Shown here in pieces: positions 1 to 8,486 of a stretch of DNA of 64,000 bases. The stretch lies in NCBI RefSeq assembly GCF_036057275.1, contig NZ_CP107945.1:7192001-7256000 (forward strand). The letters run 5' to 3'. Position 1 is the first letter of the stretch; each line of letters opens with the position of its first letter. This stretch comes from Streptomyces sp. NBC_00390 (lineage in GTDB: Bacteria; Actinomycetota; Actinomycetes; Streptomycetales; Streptomycetaceae). The notes under the pieces are model-generated. The model saw nothing but the letters and a program-made list of their open reading frames with translations. It did not search any database and had not been told where the DNA came from. The position numbers were made by a program, and so were the translations under genes.

Positions 1-930
1 GTCGGAAGAAGCCCGCTTCCCGGCGAGTGCGGCGAGCCTGTCCATCAGGCCGGCACTCGCGGCCTCGCATGCCACAGCCGCACCGCACTGCTCCGTACAC
101 TCCGCCGCCACGCCCAATATCCCTGCCAGTCCGCGCGGCCCGGGCGCGGCGCCCAGCAGCGGCGGGAGCAGGGCCGCCAGCACCGCCCACGTCGTCGCGT
201 ACGCACCGGTGACGGCGGCAGCTCGGGCGGCATCGGCGAGCCGGTTGAGCTTGATCGTGCCCTGCAGTGCGAGCTCGGCGAGTTCCCGCCCCAGCAGCGC
301 GCTGTCGAGCTGGCCGCGGGCGGCGAGCACCAGCAGCGCGTCCACTGCCGACAGCCGGTCCTCGCCGTGCCGGGCGCCCAGACCGCAGGCGAGGAGCCGG
401 TGCAGTGCGGGTCCCGCGTGGCCCTCCGCCTCGGCGAGCGGCGGCAGGCAGGACGCATTGCCCCGCATCTCGTCGACGGCGGTCGCCAGCACACTGCGGA
501 GCTGCCACGCGGCCAGCGTCTCCCGGTCCTGCGGCAGTACGGCCGGCCAGCGGAGATCCACCGCGGCCCAGTGGAAGCAGTCGGTCCGGGAGATGTCCTG
601 GGCCCACGTCAGCCAGTGCAGCGAAGCCGGGAACTCACGGCGTACCGACCACCGCTCCCGGGTCTCGTGGATCAGCTGCCGCGCCCCCTCGTGCCGGTCC
701 TCGGGCCCGGACGAGGCCGGGCCGCCGTCGATGCCCACGCGCGGCACGGTCGGTACGGGCTCCGGCGCGGTGAGCCAGTTGGCAAGCCAGTCCGCCTCCT
801 TGGTGCCGAGTTCCGCTGCTGACCGTTCTTCATCGGCTCGGCGCGGCGTGGGGCTGACGGAGCATGACCTGCTCGGGGCAGTCGGGCTCCGCCGGCCCGC
901 GTATCGGCCCTGCCGTACGGAGCTCGAATG
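1..930 (-). pseudogene. DUF6493-like protein, 5'-truncated and frameshifted remnant (runs off window)
   Basis: The minus frame reading from about 840 to the window edge is a Leu/Ala-rich helical protein with stretches such as DCFHWAAVDLRWP, DALLVLAARGQLDSALLG and VKLNRLADA-like text (here IKLNRLADA). I associate these with the C-terminal half of Streptomyces DUF6493-type proteins of about 900 residues, function unknown. This frame has no plausible ATG before residue MRGNAS near 462. Between 927 and 838 the coding look (FELRTAGPIRGPAEP) moves to another frame that stops where the first resumes, so a single indel near 838-850 would join them. Upstream the phoD gene follows at once, so the N-terminal part is absent. 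I read it as a decayed remnant; a real gene with an unusual start or a sequencing indel are the alternatives. Confidence 0.45.
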
Positions 931-963
931 CCGCGGGGCCGGCGCAAAGACGACGAGCCCGTC

Positions 964-2541
964 CTACTGGCCCACCCGCCCCGGCTGCAGGGTCTTGCTG
1001 AACAGCACCGCTCCGCCTTCTGCCCGCAGCCGCACCGTCAGCTCACCGCAGTCACCGTCGATGTCGACCTCGCCGAAATACTGCGGCGACTCCATCGGCG
1101 ACACATTCGCGCGCTGCGGAGCCCGCACGAAGACCCGCTCAGGGCCGAACGTCGCGTCCAGTGCATTGGCCGGGAACCCTCCCGCCGCAAGCGGACCCGA
1201 GACGAACTCCCAGAACGGTGCGAAGTCCTTGAACGCAGCCTGCTCCGGCGCGTAGTGCTGGGCCGAGGTGTAGTGCACATCGGCGGTCAGCCACAGTGTG
1301 CCGGTGATCCTGCGGTGCTTGACGAACCGGAGCAGCTCCGCGATCTGCAGCTCCCGGCCGAGCGGCGCACCCGGATCGCCCTGTGCCACAGCCTCGAAGT
1401 TCGCCGCGCCGTCCGGCACCACGAGCCCGAGCGGCATGTCGGAGGCGAGCACCTTCCACACCGCACGCGAGCGGGCGAGCTCCCGCTTCAGCCAGGCGAG
1501 CTGCTCCGCGCCCAGGATTCCCACGGTGTCGTCGGCCTGGCGCCCGGGGGAGTTGGCGTTGCGGTACGTACGCATGTCGAGGACGAACACATCGAGCAGC
1601 GGGCCGTGGTGCACCACCCGGTGGATGCGGCCCTCGCTGCCGCGCGGCGAGAGGGTGCCCACGGGGAAGTACTCGCCGAACGCCTGCATCGAGCGCCGCG
1701 CCAGCACGTCTACATCCTTCTCCGTGTACCGCGGATCGTCGAGGATCTGGCCCGGGTACCAGTTGTTGCGGACCTCGTGGTCGTCCCACTGCGCGATCGT
1801 CGGCACCTGGGCGTTGAACTGCCTGACGTTGTCGTCGAGCAGGTTGTACCTGAAGTTTCCGCGGTACTCGGCGAGCGTCTCGGCGACCTTCGACTTCTCC
1901 TCGGTCACGAGGTTGCGCCACACCCGCCCGTCCGGCAGCGTCACGCTCGGCACGAGGGGCCCGTCCGCGTACACGGTGTCGCCGCTGGACAGGAAGAAGT
2001 CCGGATCGAGGCGGCGCATCTCCTCGAACGCGCGAAAGCCGCCGATGTCCGGGTTGATGCCCCAGCCCTGGCCCGCGATGTCCCCCGACCACAGGAACCG
2101 CACGCCGTCGCGGCGTCGCGCGGGGGCGGTGCGGAACGTCCCGTACACCGGTTCACCGGTGCGCCGGGGATCGTCCGGGTCGGTGAGCACCACGCGGTAG
2201 TGCACCTGCGCACCGGCCGGCAGCCCGCGCAGCGCGGTGGTCCCGGTGAAGTCGCTCCCGGGACCCAGCAGGGGGCCTCGCCAGCGGCGGGCGTGCCGGA
2301 AGGACTCCGTCGCGGAGGTCTCCACGATCATCCGGGCAGGACGGTCCGAGCGCACCCACACCAGTCCGGACGACGCGGTGACATCGCCGGTCTGCACACC
2401 CCAGGCGGCGCCCGGCCGCCCGGACAGCGCGAGAGCGGGAGCGCCCGCCGCGGTGGGCAGGGCCAGGGAGGCCGACGCGGCGACCGTGCCCTTGAGCACA
2501 GAGCGGCGGGCGGGGGCGGATCTCGGTGGGGTGTGCGACAT
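964..2541 (-). CDS. phoD: PhoD-family alkaline phosphatase/phosphodiesterase, Tat-exported
   Basis: A 525-residue secreted metallophosphoesterase expected to hydrolyse phosphate mono- or diesters outside the cell. The N-terminus carries a twin-arginine signal (RRSVLKG, residues about 13-19, then a hydrophobic Ala/Leu stretch), which fits export of a metal-loaded folded enzyme. A fibronectin-like PhoD N-terminal domain comes first (about 50-150), then the catalytic domain with metal-ligand motifs WSGDIAGQG, SSGDTVYADG, QWDDHEVRNNW and WLTADVHYTSA. Length matches the family. The ATG at 2541 directly precedes the Tat signal. A PHO-box-like direct repeat about 65 bases upstream suggests phosphate-starvation control by PhoP, which is inference. 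Confidence 0.93.
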   Translation of the reverse strand: MSHTPPRSAPARRSVLKGTVAASASLALPTAAGAPALALSGRPGAAWGVQTGDVTASSGLVWVRSDRPARMIVETSATESFRHARRWRGPLLGPGSDFTGTTALRGLPAGAQVHYRVVLTDPDDPRRTGEPVYGTFRTAPARRRDGVRFLWSGDIAGQGWGINPDIGGFRAFEEMRRLDPDFFLSSGDTVYADGPLVPSVTLPDGRVWRNLVTEEKSKVAETLAEYRGNFRYNLLDDNVRQFNAQVPTIAQWDDHEVRNNWYPGQILDDPRYTEKDVDVLARRSMQAFGEYFPVGTLSPRGSEGRIHRVVHHGPLLDVFVLDMRTYRNANSPGRQADDTVGILGAEQLAWLKRELARSRAVWKVLASDMPLGLVVPDGAANFEAVAQGDPGAPLGRELQIAELLRFVKHRRITGTLWLTADVHYTSAQHYAPEQAAFKDFAPFWEFVSGPLAAGGFPANALDATFGPERVFVRAPQRANVSPMESPQYFGEVDIDGDCGELTVRLRAEGGAVLFSKTLQPGRVGQ

Positions 2542-2605
2542 CGCTGCGCCTCCAGGCGGTGTGGCGGATCGTGTGCCGTGCCATGCCTAGTGCCCGGCCA
2601 CGGCC

Positions 2606-2627
2606 GCCACACGAACCCCAAGTGAAC
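2606..2627 (-). promoter_or_regulatory. PHO-box-like direct repeat upstream of phoD
   Basis: On the minus strand two 11-base units follow each other without a gap: GTTCACTTGGG then GTTCGTGTGGC. Streptomyces PhoP sites are 11-base direct repeats of the form GTTCACC plus four bases, so the first unit matches well and the second partly. The site lies 65-86 bases before the phoD start, where an activator would sit. Confidence 0.6.
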
Positions 2628-2723
2628 AGCCGGAAGAGGAGGTTGGGGCAACGAGCGGTCCCCCGGCGTGCCGTGCCCGCCGCCCGTGCCGTGAGCCGCA
2701 CGCCCCGGGCGCTCCCGGAGGCT

Positions 2724-2741
2724 TCCGGCACGCGTGCCGGA
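2724..2741 (-). terminator. Perfect 18-bp palindrome, possible terminator of the hydrolase gene
   Basis: TCCGGCAC-GC-GTGCCGGA is self-complementary. It sits about 100 bases past the stop of the alpha/beta hydrolase gene and 180 bases before phoD. With no T tract, it could be a stem-loop terminator or a protein site. The rest of 2542-2842 holds the phoD leader and nothing else I recognise. Confidence 0.35.
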
Positions 2742-2842
2742 GCACTCGGACGCGCCTGGCGAGTATCGGCCGGGCCGTCAACGGCGACCGCTCGCCGCCG
2801 CCCTGCAGTCCGGTCCCGCACCGTGGCCGTACGGCCCCCGCC

Positions 2843-3673
2843 TCAGCTGCTGGCGTCCAGCAGGACGCGGGCCACCAGTGCCGGGTCGTCGTTCATCGGG
2901 ACATGGCCGCAGCCGGGCAGCCGGATCAGCCGCGCGCCGGGAATGACGTGCTTGGCCCTGATGCCCTGACGGCGCACCAGCAGGCGGTCCCGCGTACCCC
3001 AGCCGATGGTGACGGGCAGGTCGGGGATGTCGTCGGTGAACAGCACACTGCGTCCTGCGGCCAGGGTCTGGTGGAAGCCCGTGGCGTCGCGCAGCCCGAT
3101 CGTCTCGGCGACGGCGGCCTCCGGTGAGCGCCGGCCCGGCCGCGCGTAGATGGTGCCCGTCAGAGCCGTCCGTCCTGCGGCCGTACGGGACAGCCGTTCG
3201 ATCAGCGGCAGCGGCAGCGACTGCGCGCCCAGCCGCATCGCCCGCAGCGTGGCGAAGGCATAGCGCCGCTCGGCCTCCGACCAGAAGCCCGCCGGGGACA
3301 GCGCGGTGACCGACCTGACGAGCTTCTCGCGGCCCAGCTCCAGCGCAAGCAACCCGCCCAGCGAGTTGCCCGCCACATGCGGCCGGTCGATGCCCAGAGC
3401 CGTACAGAAGGAGCCGAGCGCCGCGGACACGGAGGACAGGTCGTAGGGCACACCGTCGGGCAGCGCGGGGGAGATGCCGAAGCCGGGCAGGTCGACGGCG
3501 ATCACATCGCGCTCGGCGGTGATGATCCCGAGCACGGGCTCCCAGGCCTGCCAGTGATGCCCTATCCCGTGCAGCAGCAGCAGCGGCTCGCCCGAGCCGC
3601 GCCGTTCGTAGTTGACGGTCAGCTCGCGGCTGCCGTGTGCCGTCTCGATGGAGAACGAGATCTCTCTGGCCAT
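2843..3673 (-). CDS. alpha/beta hydrolase
   Basis: A 276-residue alpha/beta-hydrolase-fold enzyme, substrate unknown. It shows the oxyanion HGIGHHWQAWEP region after LLLLHG, the nucleophile elbow GNSLGG, and a late His in GCGHVPMNDDP. The catalytic Asp probably lies in the TIGWGTRDRL strand. There is no signal peptide or membrane segment, so it should be cytosolic. I chose the ATG at 3673 (MAREISF) because AAGGGGCAGGGG precedes it; the frame is open 15 codons further upstream. It is divergent from an ECF41 sigma factor, and the shared region carries a TetR-type inverted repeat. Confidence 0.85.
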   Translation of the reverse strand: MAREISFSIETAHGSRELTVNYERRGSGEPLLLLHGIGHHWQAWEPVLGIITAERDVIAVDLPGFGISPALPDGVPYDLSSVSAALGSFCTALGIDRPHVAGNSLGGLLALELGREKLVRSVTALSPAGFWSEAERRYAFATLRAMRLGAQSLPLPLIERLSRTAAGRTALTGTIYARPGRRSPEAAVAETIGLRDATGFHQTLAAGRSVLFTDDIPDLPVTIGWGTRDRLLVRRQGIRAKHVIPGARLIRLPGCGHVPMNDDPALVARVLLDASS

Positions 3674-3719
3674 TCTGCTGCCCCTGCCCCTTGGTCGTAG
3701 ACGCACTGTCAGTAACAAT

Positions 3720-3731
3720 TACCGTTCGGTA
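3720..3731. promoter_or_regulatory. TetR-type inverted repeat TACCG-TT-CGGTA in divergent promoter region
   Basis: A perfect 5+2+5 inverted repeat between the hydrolase (start 3673) and the sigma factor (start 3833). The same TACCG-nn-CGGTA form recurs at 10800-10811. Such short symmetrical sites are typical of TetR/AcrR repressors, but no tetR gene lies next to it. Confidence 0.45.
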
Positions 3732-3832
3732 GCTTCCAGTTCAAGAGGCCACGAGTGCGTCGCTCGCCACTGCGCCGGGCGAGGCACCCGATCCGCCTGG
3801 ACAGCGGATGCCGCATCGGCTGGGATGGAGGA

Positions 3833-4717
3833 ATGGCGACCGACACCCTGACCGACGTCTTCGAAGAGCACCGTCCCGTTCTCACCGGGGTGGCCTACCG
3901 GATGCTCGGCCGCGTCGCCGACGCCGAGGACGTGGTGCAGGAAGCCTGGCTCCGCTGGTCCGCGCAGCAGCGCGACGAGGTCCGGGAGCCACGCGGCTAC
4001 CTTGTCCGGATCACCACCCGTCTCGCCATCGACCGGCTGCGGCACGTCCAGTCGCGGCGCGAGGCCTATGTCGGCCCCTGGCTGCCGGAGCCCATCGCCA
4101 CGGACTTCGGTCCCGCTGTCCCCGACACGGCCGAACGCGCGGTGCTCGCCGAGACCGTCTCCTTCGCCGTTCTGGTCGTCATGGAGTCACTCTCACCGCT
4201 GGAGCGGGCGGTGTTCGTGCTCCGGGAGGCCTTCGGTTTCCCGTACGGGGAGATCGCCACCATGCTGGAGCGCTCCGAGGCGGCGGTGCGCCAGCTCGCC
4301 GGGCGGGCACGAAAGCATGTCGAGGAGCGAACGCATCGCCACGACGTCGACCCCGCCGCATGCCGGGATCTGACGGAGCGATTCCTCGCCGCCGCGTCGG
4401 GCGGCGACCTGGGCGAGCTGTTGAAGCTGCTCGCCCCCGACGTGCGCCTGGTCGGCGACAGCGGCGGCAAGGCCAGGGCCCCGCTGCGCGTCCTCGAGAG
4501 CGTGGACAAGGTCGGACGCTTCCTCTTCGCGGTGGCGCACCAGCCGGTTCCCGACGCCGAGATCCGCGTGCTCGAACTCAACGGCGCTCCCGCACTGCTC
4601 GTCCTGTCGGGCGGGAAGCCGGACACCGTCATGCAGGTGGAGATTCAGGACGGCCGCATCACGTGCGTTTACATCGTCCGCAACCCTGACAAGCTCGGCG
4701 CCGTCGCCTCGCTCTAG
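3833..4717 (+). CDS. ECF41-type RNA polymerase sigma factor (SigJ-like)
   Basis: A 294-residue sigma factor. Sigma-70 region 2 covers about residues 5-75 (FEEHRPVLTGVAYRMLGRVADAEDVVQEAWLRW), region 4 about 105-160 (GFPYGEIATMLERSEAAVRQLAGRARKHV), and the rest is a SnoaL/NTF2-like domain. The linker has WLPEP, and the C-terminal domain has DSGGKA, NGAPALL and a terminal NPDKL. These are hallmarks of the ECF41 group, where the fused domain, not a separate anti-sigma factor, controls activity. ECF41 genes usually neighbour an oxidoreductase, epimerase or carboxymuconolactone decarboxylase; here the divergent partner is an alpha/beta hydrolase. At the ATG chosen, GGAGG is only one base away, so the start could lie elsewhere. 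Confidence 0.88.
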   Translation: MATDTLTDVFEEHRPVLTGVAYRMLGRVADAEDVVQEAWLRWSAQQRDEVREPRGYLVRITTRLAIDRLRHVQSRREAYVGPWLPEPIATDFGPAVPDTAERAVLAETVSFAVLVVMESLSPLERAVFVLREAFGFPYGEIATMLERSEAAVRQLAGRARKHVEERTHRHDVDPAACRDLTERFLAAASGGDLGELLKLLAPDVRLVGDSGGKARAPLRVLESVDKVGRFLFAVAHQPVPDAEIRVLELNGAPALLVLSGGKPDTVMQVEIQDGRITCVYIVRNPDKLGAVASL

Positions 4718-4872
4718 CCGGCCCGCCTCCGTCCTCACCGCACGTCAGGCCGTGTGGGACCCCGTGTCCGCGGTGGATGCGGGGCCTTTCGCGACGTCCG
4801 TTCCGCCCGGTCACGAACGTCCTGTAAACGCTCTGCGAATCCGTTCCGTTCCACTGCGTGACGGCGGCAGGA

Positions 4873-4907
4873 TTGGTCTTGACCAAGGGGGTGGGCCGTC
4901 CTATGGT
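4873..4907 (+). promoter_or_regulatory. Promoter of the GntR gene with an overlapping DasR-like operator
   Basis: A -35 box TTGACC (4879-4884) and a -10 box TATGGT (4902-4907) are separated by 17 bases, a good housekeeping-sigma promoter. The inverted repeat TTGGTC-TT-GACCAA (4873-4886) covers the -35 box. It resembles the dre site TGGTCTAGACCA bound by DasR, a HutC-type GntR regulator. The downstream gene is a GntR protein, so autoregulation is the simplest reading. Confidence 0.6.
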
Positions 4908-4986
4908 CGCAGAGATAGTGCAGGAACCTTTAATAAACAAGGGCGCGTAAAAGCCGCCGGGGACACGGCCATTGCGGAGGATCAGG

Positions 4987-5751
4987 GTGGGGACCACGCA
5001 GCTGGAATCGGTGCCGGAACCGAAGTACTGGCACCTCAAGACCGTGATCGGTGAAGCACTCGACTCGGACTTCACCGTCGGCGAGATCCTGCCCAACGAA
5101 CGTGACCTCGCCGCGCGCTTCGGAGTTGCCCGCGCCACACTGCGCCAGGCACTCGAGCAGCTCGAGCTGGAAGGCCGGCTCCAGCGCCGCCGCGGTGTCG
5201 GCACGACCGTCGCACCGCCGCGCATGGGCGTGGACGTGTCCACCTCCCAGCACGAGTGGCCCGGCTCCGACACCGACGCCTGGCAGGCCGCCGAGTGCAC
5301 CGTCGCGGTCCCGCCCGTCGCCGTGGCACGGATGCTCGACACCGACGCCGACGAGGCCACCCACACCGTGCGCCGGGTGCGTATGATCCACGGCCAGCCC
5401 GTCGCCGCCGAGCTGCTCTTCGTCCCCGCTGCCTCGGTGCCCGCGCTGCCCGCCATCGACGCACCGTCAGGCCCCGCGCTCGCCCGCGTCGTTCTGCGCG
5501 AGCTCCAGCGGCTCGGCCTCGAGGGCCAGGACCGCGCTGTGGAACTGGGCTCGGCGCGCGCCGACGACGCCAGGGAACTGGACCGGCTGCCCGGCGCGCC
5601 CGTACTGGTCGTCACCACCCGCTACTTCGCCGAGGGCCGCACGGCGGCCGTCTCGGTGGCCACCTACCGGGCCGACACCTGCCGGCTCACCTTCGGTGAC
5701 CTCGGGGACCTGCAGATCAGCCACCACGACCAGGAACGCCGCGCCTCCTGA
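4987..5751 (+). CDS. GntR-family (HutC-type) transcriptional regulator
   Basis: A 254-residue repressor-type protein. The winged helix spans residues 10-80 (PNERDLAARFGVARATLRQALEQLELEGRLQRRRGVGTTV). A UTRA-like effector domain of about 165 residues follows (HTVRRVRMIHGQPVAAELLFVP ...), ending in LPGAPVLVVTTRYF and YRADTCRLTF. I chose GTG 4987 because GGAGG lies seven bases upstream; the earlier ATG at 4972 lacks a ribosome site. UTRA domains in this family usually bind small metabolites such as sugar phosphates. It converges with a ROK regulator, which may point to sugar control, but the ligand cannot be read from sequence. Confidence 0.9.
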   Translation: MGTTQLESVPEPKYWHLKTVIGEALDSDFTVGEILPNERDLAARFGVARATLRQALEQLELEGRLQRRRGVGTTVAPPRMGVDVSTSQHEWPGSDTDAWQAAECTVAVPPVAVARMLDTDADEATHTVRRVRMIHGQPVAAELLFVPAASVPALPAIDAPSGPALARVVLRELQRLGLEGQDRAVELGSARADDARELDRLPGAPVLVVTTRYFAEGRTAAVSVATYRADTCRLTFGDLGDLQISHHDQERRAS

Positions 5752-5847
5752 CCCACTGCGCTTCTCCCGGCTCGTGCCGGGCTCACCAACCCTGGCACGT
5801 TCGAGAGGCCCCAGGCCCGCACGGCCCGTCGCTCCGGGCGAAGGAGC

Positions 5848-7005
5848 TCAGCGGCGGGCCGTCACCGTTCCCTCGACCGCGAACAGCTGCTCCTCGACAT
5901 GGTCGAGCGCCAGCCGCAGCGCACCCGTCGCCACGGCCGCCTCGCCCAGCAGGGACAGCACCACGCGAGGCGGCCGCAGACAGTAGCGGGCCAGCTCGCT
6001 GCGCAGCGGCGGCAGTACACCGTCCAGCCCGGCCGCCCAGCCCCCGACCACCACCAGCTCCGGATCGAGCGCCAGGACCAGCGCCGCCACATCGTGCACC
6101 AGGCGCTGGATGAACCGGTCGACTGCCGCGACGGCCTGTTCGTCGCCGCCCTTGGCCAGCGCGAAGACGTCTGCGACGGCCTGCTCGTCCAGCGGATGCA
6201 GCGGCTCGTCCGTGGTCGACAGCAGTCTTTCGGGGGTGGCCCCGCGGCCCAGCAGGTGCAGCGCCCCGATCTCGCCCGCCGCGCCGCCGTAACCCCGGTG
6301 CAGCCGCCCGCCGATCAGCGAGCCGGCGCCGGGGCTCAGACCGGCGAGTACGAACACGATGTCGTCCGAGTCCGTTGCCGCGCCCTTCCAGTGCTCCGCG
6401 ACCGCGGCGGCGTTGGCGTCGTTCTCCACGAGCACCGGGCAGCGGAACGACCGGCGCAGCCGCTCACCCAGCGCCAGTCCGGTCCAGCCGGGCAGCGCCG
6501 TCCCCAGCCGCACGGTGCCGTCGGACTCGACGATCCCGGGGGAGCCGACCCCTACCGCGCGCAGACTGCTGCGCGCGACGCCGGACCGGCGCAGCACATC
6601 GGCGACAACCGCCCGTACGCGCTCCAGCCGCTCGTCCTCGTCGGCGGTCTCCGACACCTCGCGCGAACCGGCGCCGATGATGCGCCCGTCGAGGCCGGAG
6701 AGCAGGGCGGCGACGCGATGGGATCCGATCTCGATGCCCAGCAGATGCCCGGCCTCGGCGCGGAACCTGAACCGCCGGGCCGGCCGGCCCTGGCGACGCG
6801 TCCCGCCCTCCTCGGGCACGCACTCGACGACCAGCCCGGCCTCGATCAGCCCCTCGACGACGCCCTCTACGGTCGGCCGGGACAGCCCGGTGATCCGGGT
6901 CAGGCCGGTGAGCGTGGTGGACTCGGCACCCCGCAGGGAATGGAGTACCACCGCGGAATTGATCCGCCGCAACAGCGAAGGATCCCCGCCGGTCAGCCGC
7001 CCCAC
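5848..7005 (-). CDS. ROK-family transcriptional regulator
   Basis: A 385-residue protein with an N-terminal MarR-like winged helix (residues 10-75, TLTGLTRITGLSRPTVEGVVEGLIEAGLV) and a C-terminal ROK/ASKHA domain. The ROK part shows LGIEIGSHRVAALL, the acidic core VLVENDANAAAVAEHW, and VVVGGWAAGLDGVLPPL. The Zn-binding GxGxxCxCGxxGCxE segment of sugar kinases is absent here: the equivalent stretch RGYGGAAGEIGALHLLGRG has no cysteines, so kinase activity is doubtful and a sugar-sensing repressor is more likely. GTG 7005 was chosen for its GGAGG seven bases upstream; the frame stays open far beyond it without a ribosome site. Confidence 0.88.
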   Translation of the reverse strand: MGRLTGGDPSLLRRINSAVVLHSLRGAESTTLTGLTRITGLSRPTVEGVVEGLIEAGLVVECVPEEGGTRRQGRPARRFRFRAEAGHLLGIEIGSHRVAALLSGLDGRIIGAGSREVSETADEDERLERVRAVVADVLRRSGVARSSLRAVGVGSPGIVESDGTVRLGTALPGWTGLALGERLRRSFRCPVLVENDANAAAVAEHWKGAATDSDDIVFVLAGLSPGAGSLIGGRLHRGYGGAAGEIGALHLLGRGATPERLLSTTDEPLHPLDEQAVADVFALAKGGDEQAVAAVDRFIQRLVHDVAALVLALDPELVVVGGWAAGLDGVLPPLRSELARYCLRPPRVVLSLLGEAAVATGALRLALDHVEEQLFAVEGTVTARR

Positions 7006-7499
7006 CGTGTGTCCTCCCAGCTCGTGCGCGTGTGTGCGGATCGTACTCGCCCCGGCACGATGGCGGCGACCGGCCGCCGGGCCTGGTTGCGCCGGGCCCG
7101 GCGGCCGCCATGGGAGACCGCCCGGCACGATCCGCCCCGCCGTGCGCTCCCGGCGCAGGTGAGGTCCACCCACGCCCATGGCTCGCGGCGCCACGCACGC
7201 ACCTCTGCGACGATCAGGCCGCTGGTTGTTCCCACGGGCAGGCGGTCCTGGGCAGGTCGCCCCATCGATGGCTGTTGATCTTCGCTGTGGCCCCGAGGGT
7301 TCGTGGCTGGTGGCGGCCGCCGGGACGCGATCGCCGGGACGGAGTACGCCGCGTGGGCGCTGCCGTTCGTCCGGCAAGGGGCACGGGAGCACTCCCTTCA
7401 CCGGCGGTGTGTCCGGCGCGCCTCGCGGACGGGAGCCGGCCGGTGCCCCGGACCACTGACGGTGTGCCAATTGTCGGTGCGGGCCGGTTTACTGGCCGC
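7006..7499. other. Intergenic region of about 490 bp, no gene recognised
   Basis: The region separates the ROK regulator (minus) from a small plus-strand gene, so it should hold both promoters. I find no convincing -35/-10 pair, long inverted repeat or RNA structure, and the open frames crossing it have no family resemblance. Confidence 0.5.
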
Positions 7500-7934
7500 A
7501 TGACCACTGCACAGCATCTCGCGGCGATCGACCTGCTGCGCTCCCGGCCGTTCCCGGCCGAGCGCGGTCGGTCGGAGCTCGGCGACAGTGGCCCGGGCTA
7601 CCACCTCGCCGCACTGCGCACGGCCGCGGACGGCGTGGCCGTCCGGCGGGAGGCGGCCGTCGAGCAGTACGAGGCCGAGTGCGAGGCGCTCGCCGGGGCG
7701 CTCAGCGGACGCTGGGGGGAGGCGCAGCTCATCAGTCTGTGGTCGGCGTCGGTGCGCGGCGCCGCGGGGGAGGACGTCGCGGCGCCGTGGGACGAGCTGA
7801 GCCACAGCGCCGCGTCCGTGTATCTGTGGCGCGTGGAGAGCCACTGGATAGCCGTCGGGCTCTCGCGCCGGGCCGCGGACGACCGGCAGCCGTATCAGCT
7901 GCTCGCTGTCGTCACCGAGATCGACCCTCCGTAG
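7500..7934 (+). CDS. Conserved hypothetical protein
   Basis: A 144-residue soluble protein I cannot assign. It begins MTTAQHLAAIDLLRSRPFP, is rich in Ala, Glu and Arg, and ends with a beta-like stretch (SVYLWRVESHWIAVGLSRR ... YQLLAVVTEIDP) that could be a small alpha+beta domain. There is no signal peptide, membrane helix or Cys/His cluster. No clear ribosome site precedes the ATG. Its last 23 bases overlap, tail to tail, the end of mug. Codon use and GC3 look native. Confidence 0.65.
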   Translation: MTTAQHLAAIDLLRSRPFPAERGRSELGDSGPGYHLAALRTAADGVAVRREAAVEQYEAECEALAGALSGRWGEAQLISLWSASVRGAAGEDVAAPWDELSHSAASVYLWRVESHWIAVGLSRRAADDRQPYQLLAVVTEIDPP

Positions 7935-8469
7935 GGCTCTGGGCCGCGGTCCGCAGCCGGCCGAACTCCTCCGCCATCGCCTGCGCCGTCCAATGCGCGT
8001 TGAGGCCGCTGGGATTGGGCAGCACCCAGATCCTCGTGTCCGCGATCGTGCGTTCCTGGCGTCCGATCCGCGCCGTCCGTTCACCGAACGCCGTGCGGTA
8101 CGCGGTCACGCCGACGACCGCCAGCCACTGGGGCCGCAGCCGCGCCACCTTCTCGGTCAGCAGCCGCCCGCCCGTGCGCAGCTCCTCGTCGCTGAGTTCG
8201 TCGGCGCGCGCCGTCGTCCGGGCGACGACATTCGTGATGCCGAGCCCGTGGTCCAGCAGCTCGCGCTGCTCTGCGGGCGCCAGTTGACGCGGCGTGAAAC
8301 CCGACAGGTACAGCACCGGCCAGAACCGGTTGCCCGGCCGGGCGAAGTGATGGCCGGTCGCCCCCGACATCAGGCCGGGATTGATCCCGCAGAACAGCAC
8401 CGTCAGGCCGTCCGCGACCACGTCGTCGACGACGCGGTCGCGGGCGGCCTCGAGTTCCTCGGGTGTCAC
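7912..8469 (-). CDS. mug: G/U (mismatch-specific) uracil-DNA glycosylase
   Basis: A 185-residue Mug-type glycosylase that removes uracil or ethenocytosine from G mispairs in base-excision repair. The family motifs are clear: GINPGLMSGATGHHFARPGNRFW near residues 28-50, where the N of GINPG positions the catalytic water, and NPSGLNAHW near 150, the helix-penetrating loop. Length is normal. The start at 8469 lies 17 bases after the purB stop, so the two genes are probably cotranscribed. Confidence 0.93.
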   Translation of the reverse strand: MTPEELEAARDRVVDDVVADGLTVLFCGINPGLMSGATGHHFARPGNRFWPVLYLSGFTPRQLAPAEQRELLDHGLGITNVVARTTARADELSDEELRTGGRLLTEKVARLRPQWLAVVGVTAYRTAFGERTARIGRQERTIADTRIWVLPNPSGLNAHWTAQAMAEEFGRLRTAAQSPTEGRSR

Positions 8470-8486
8470 CCGGCGTCCACCGCGGC

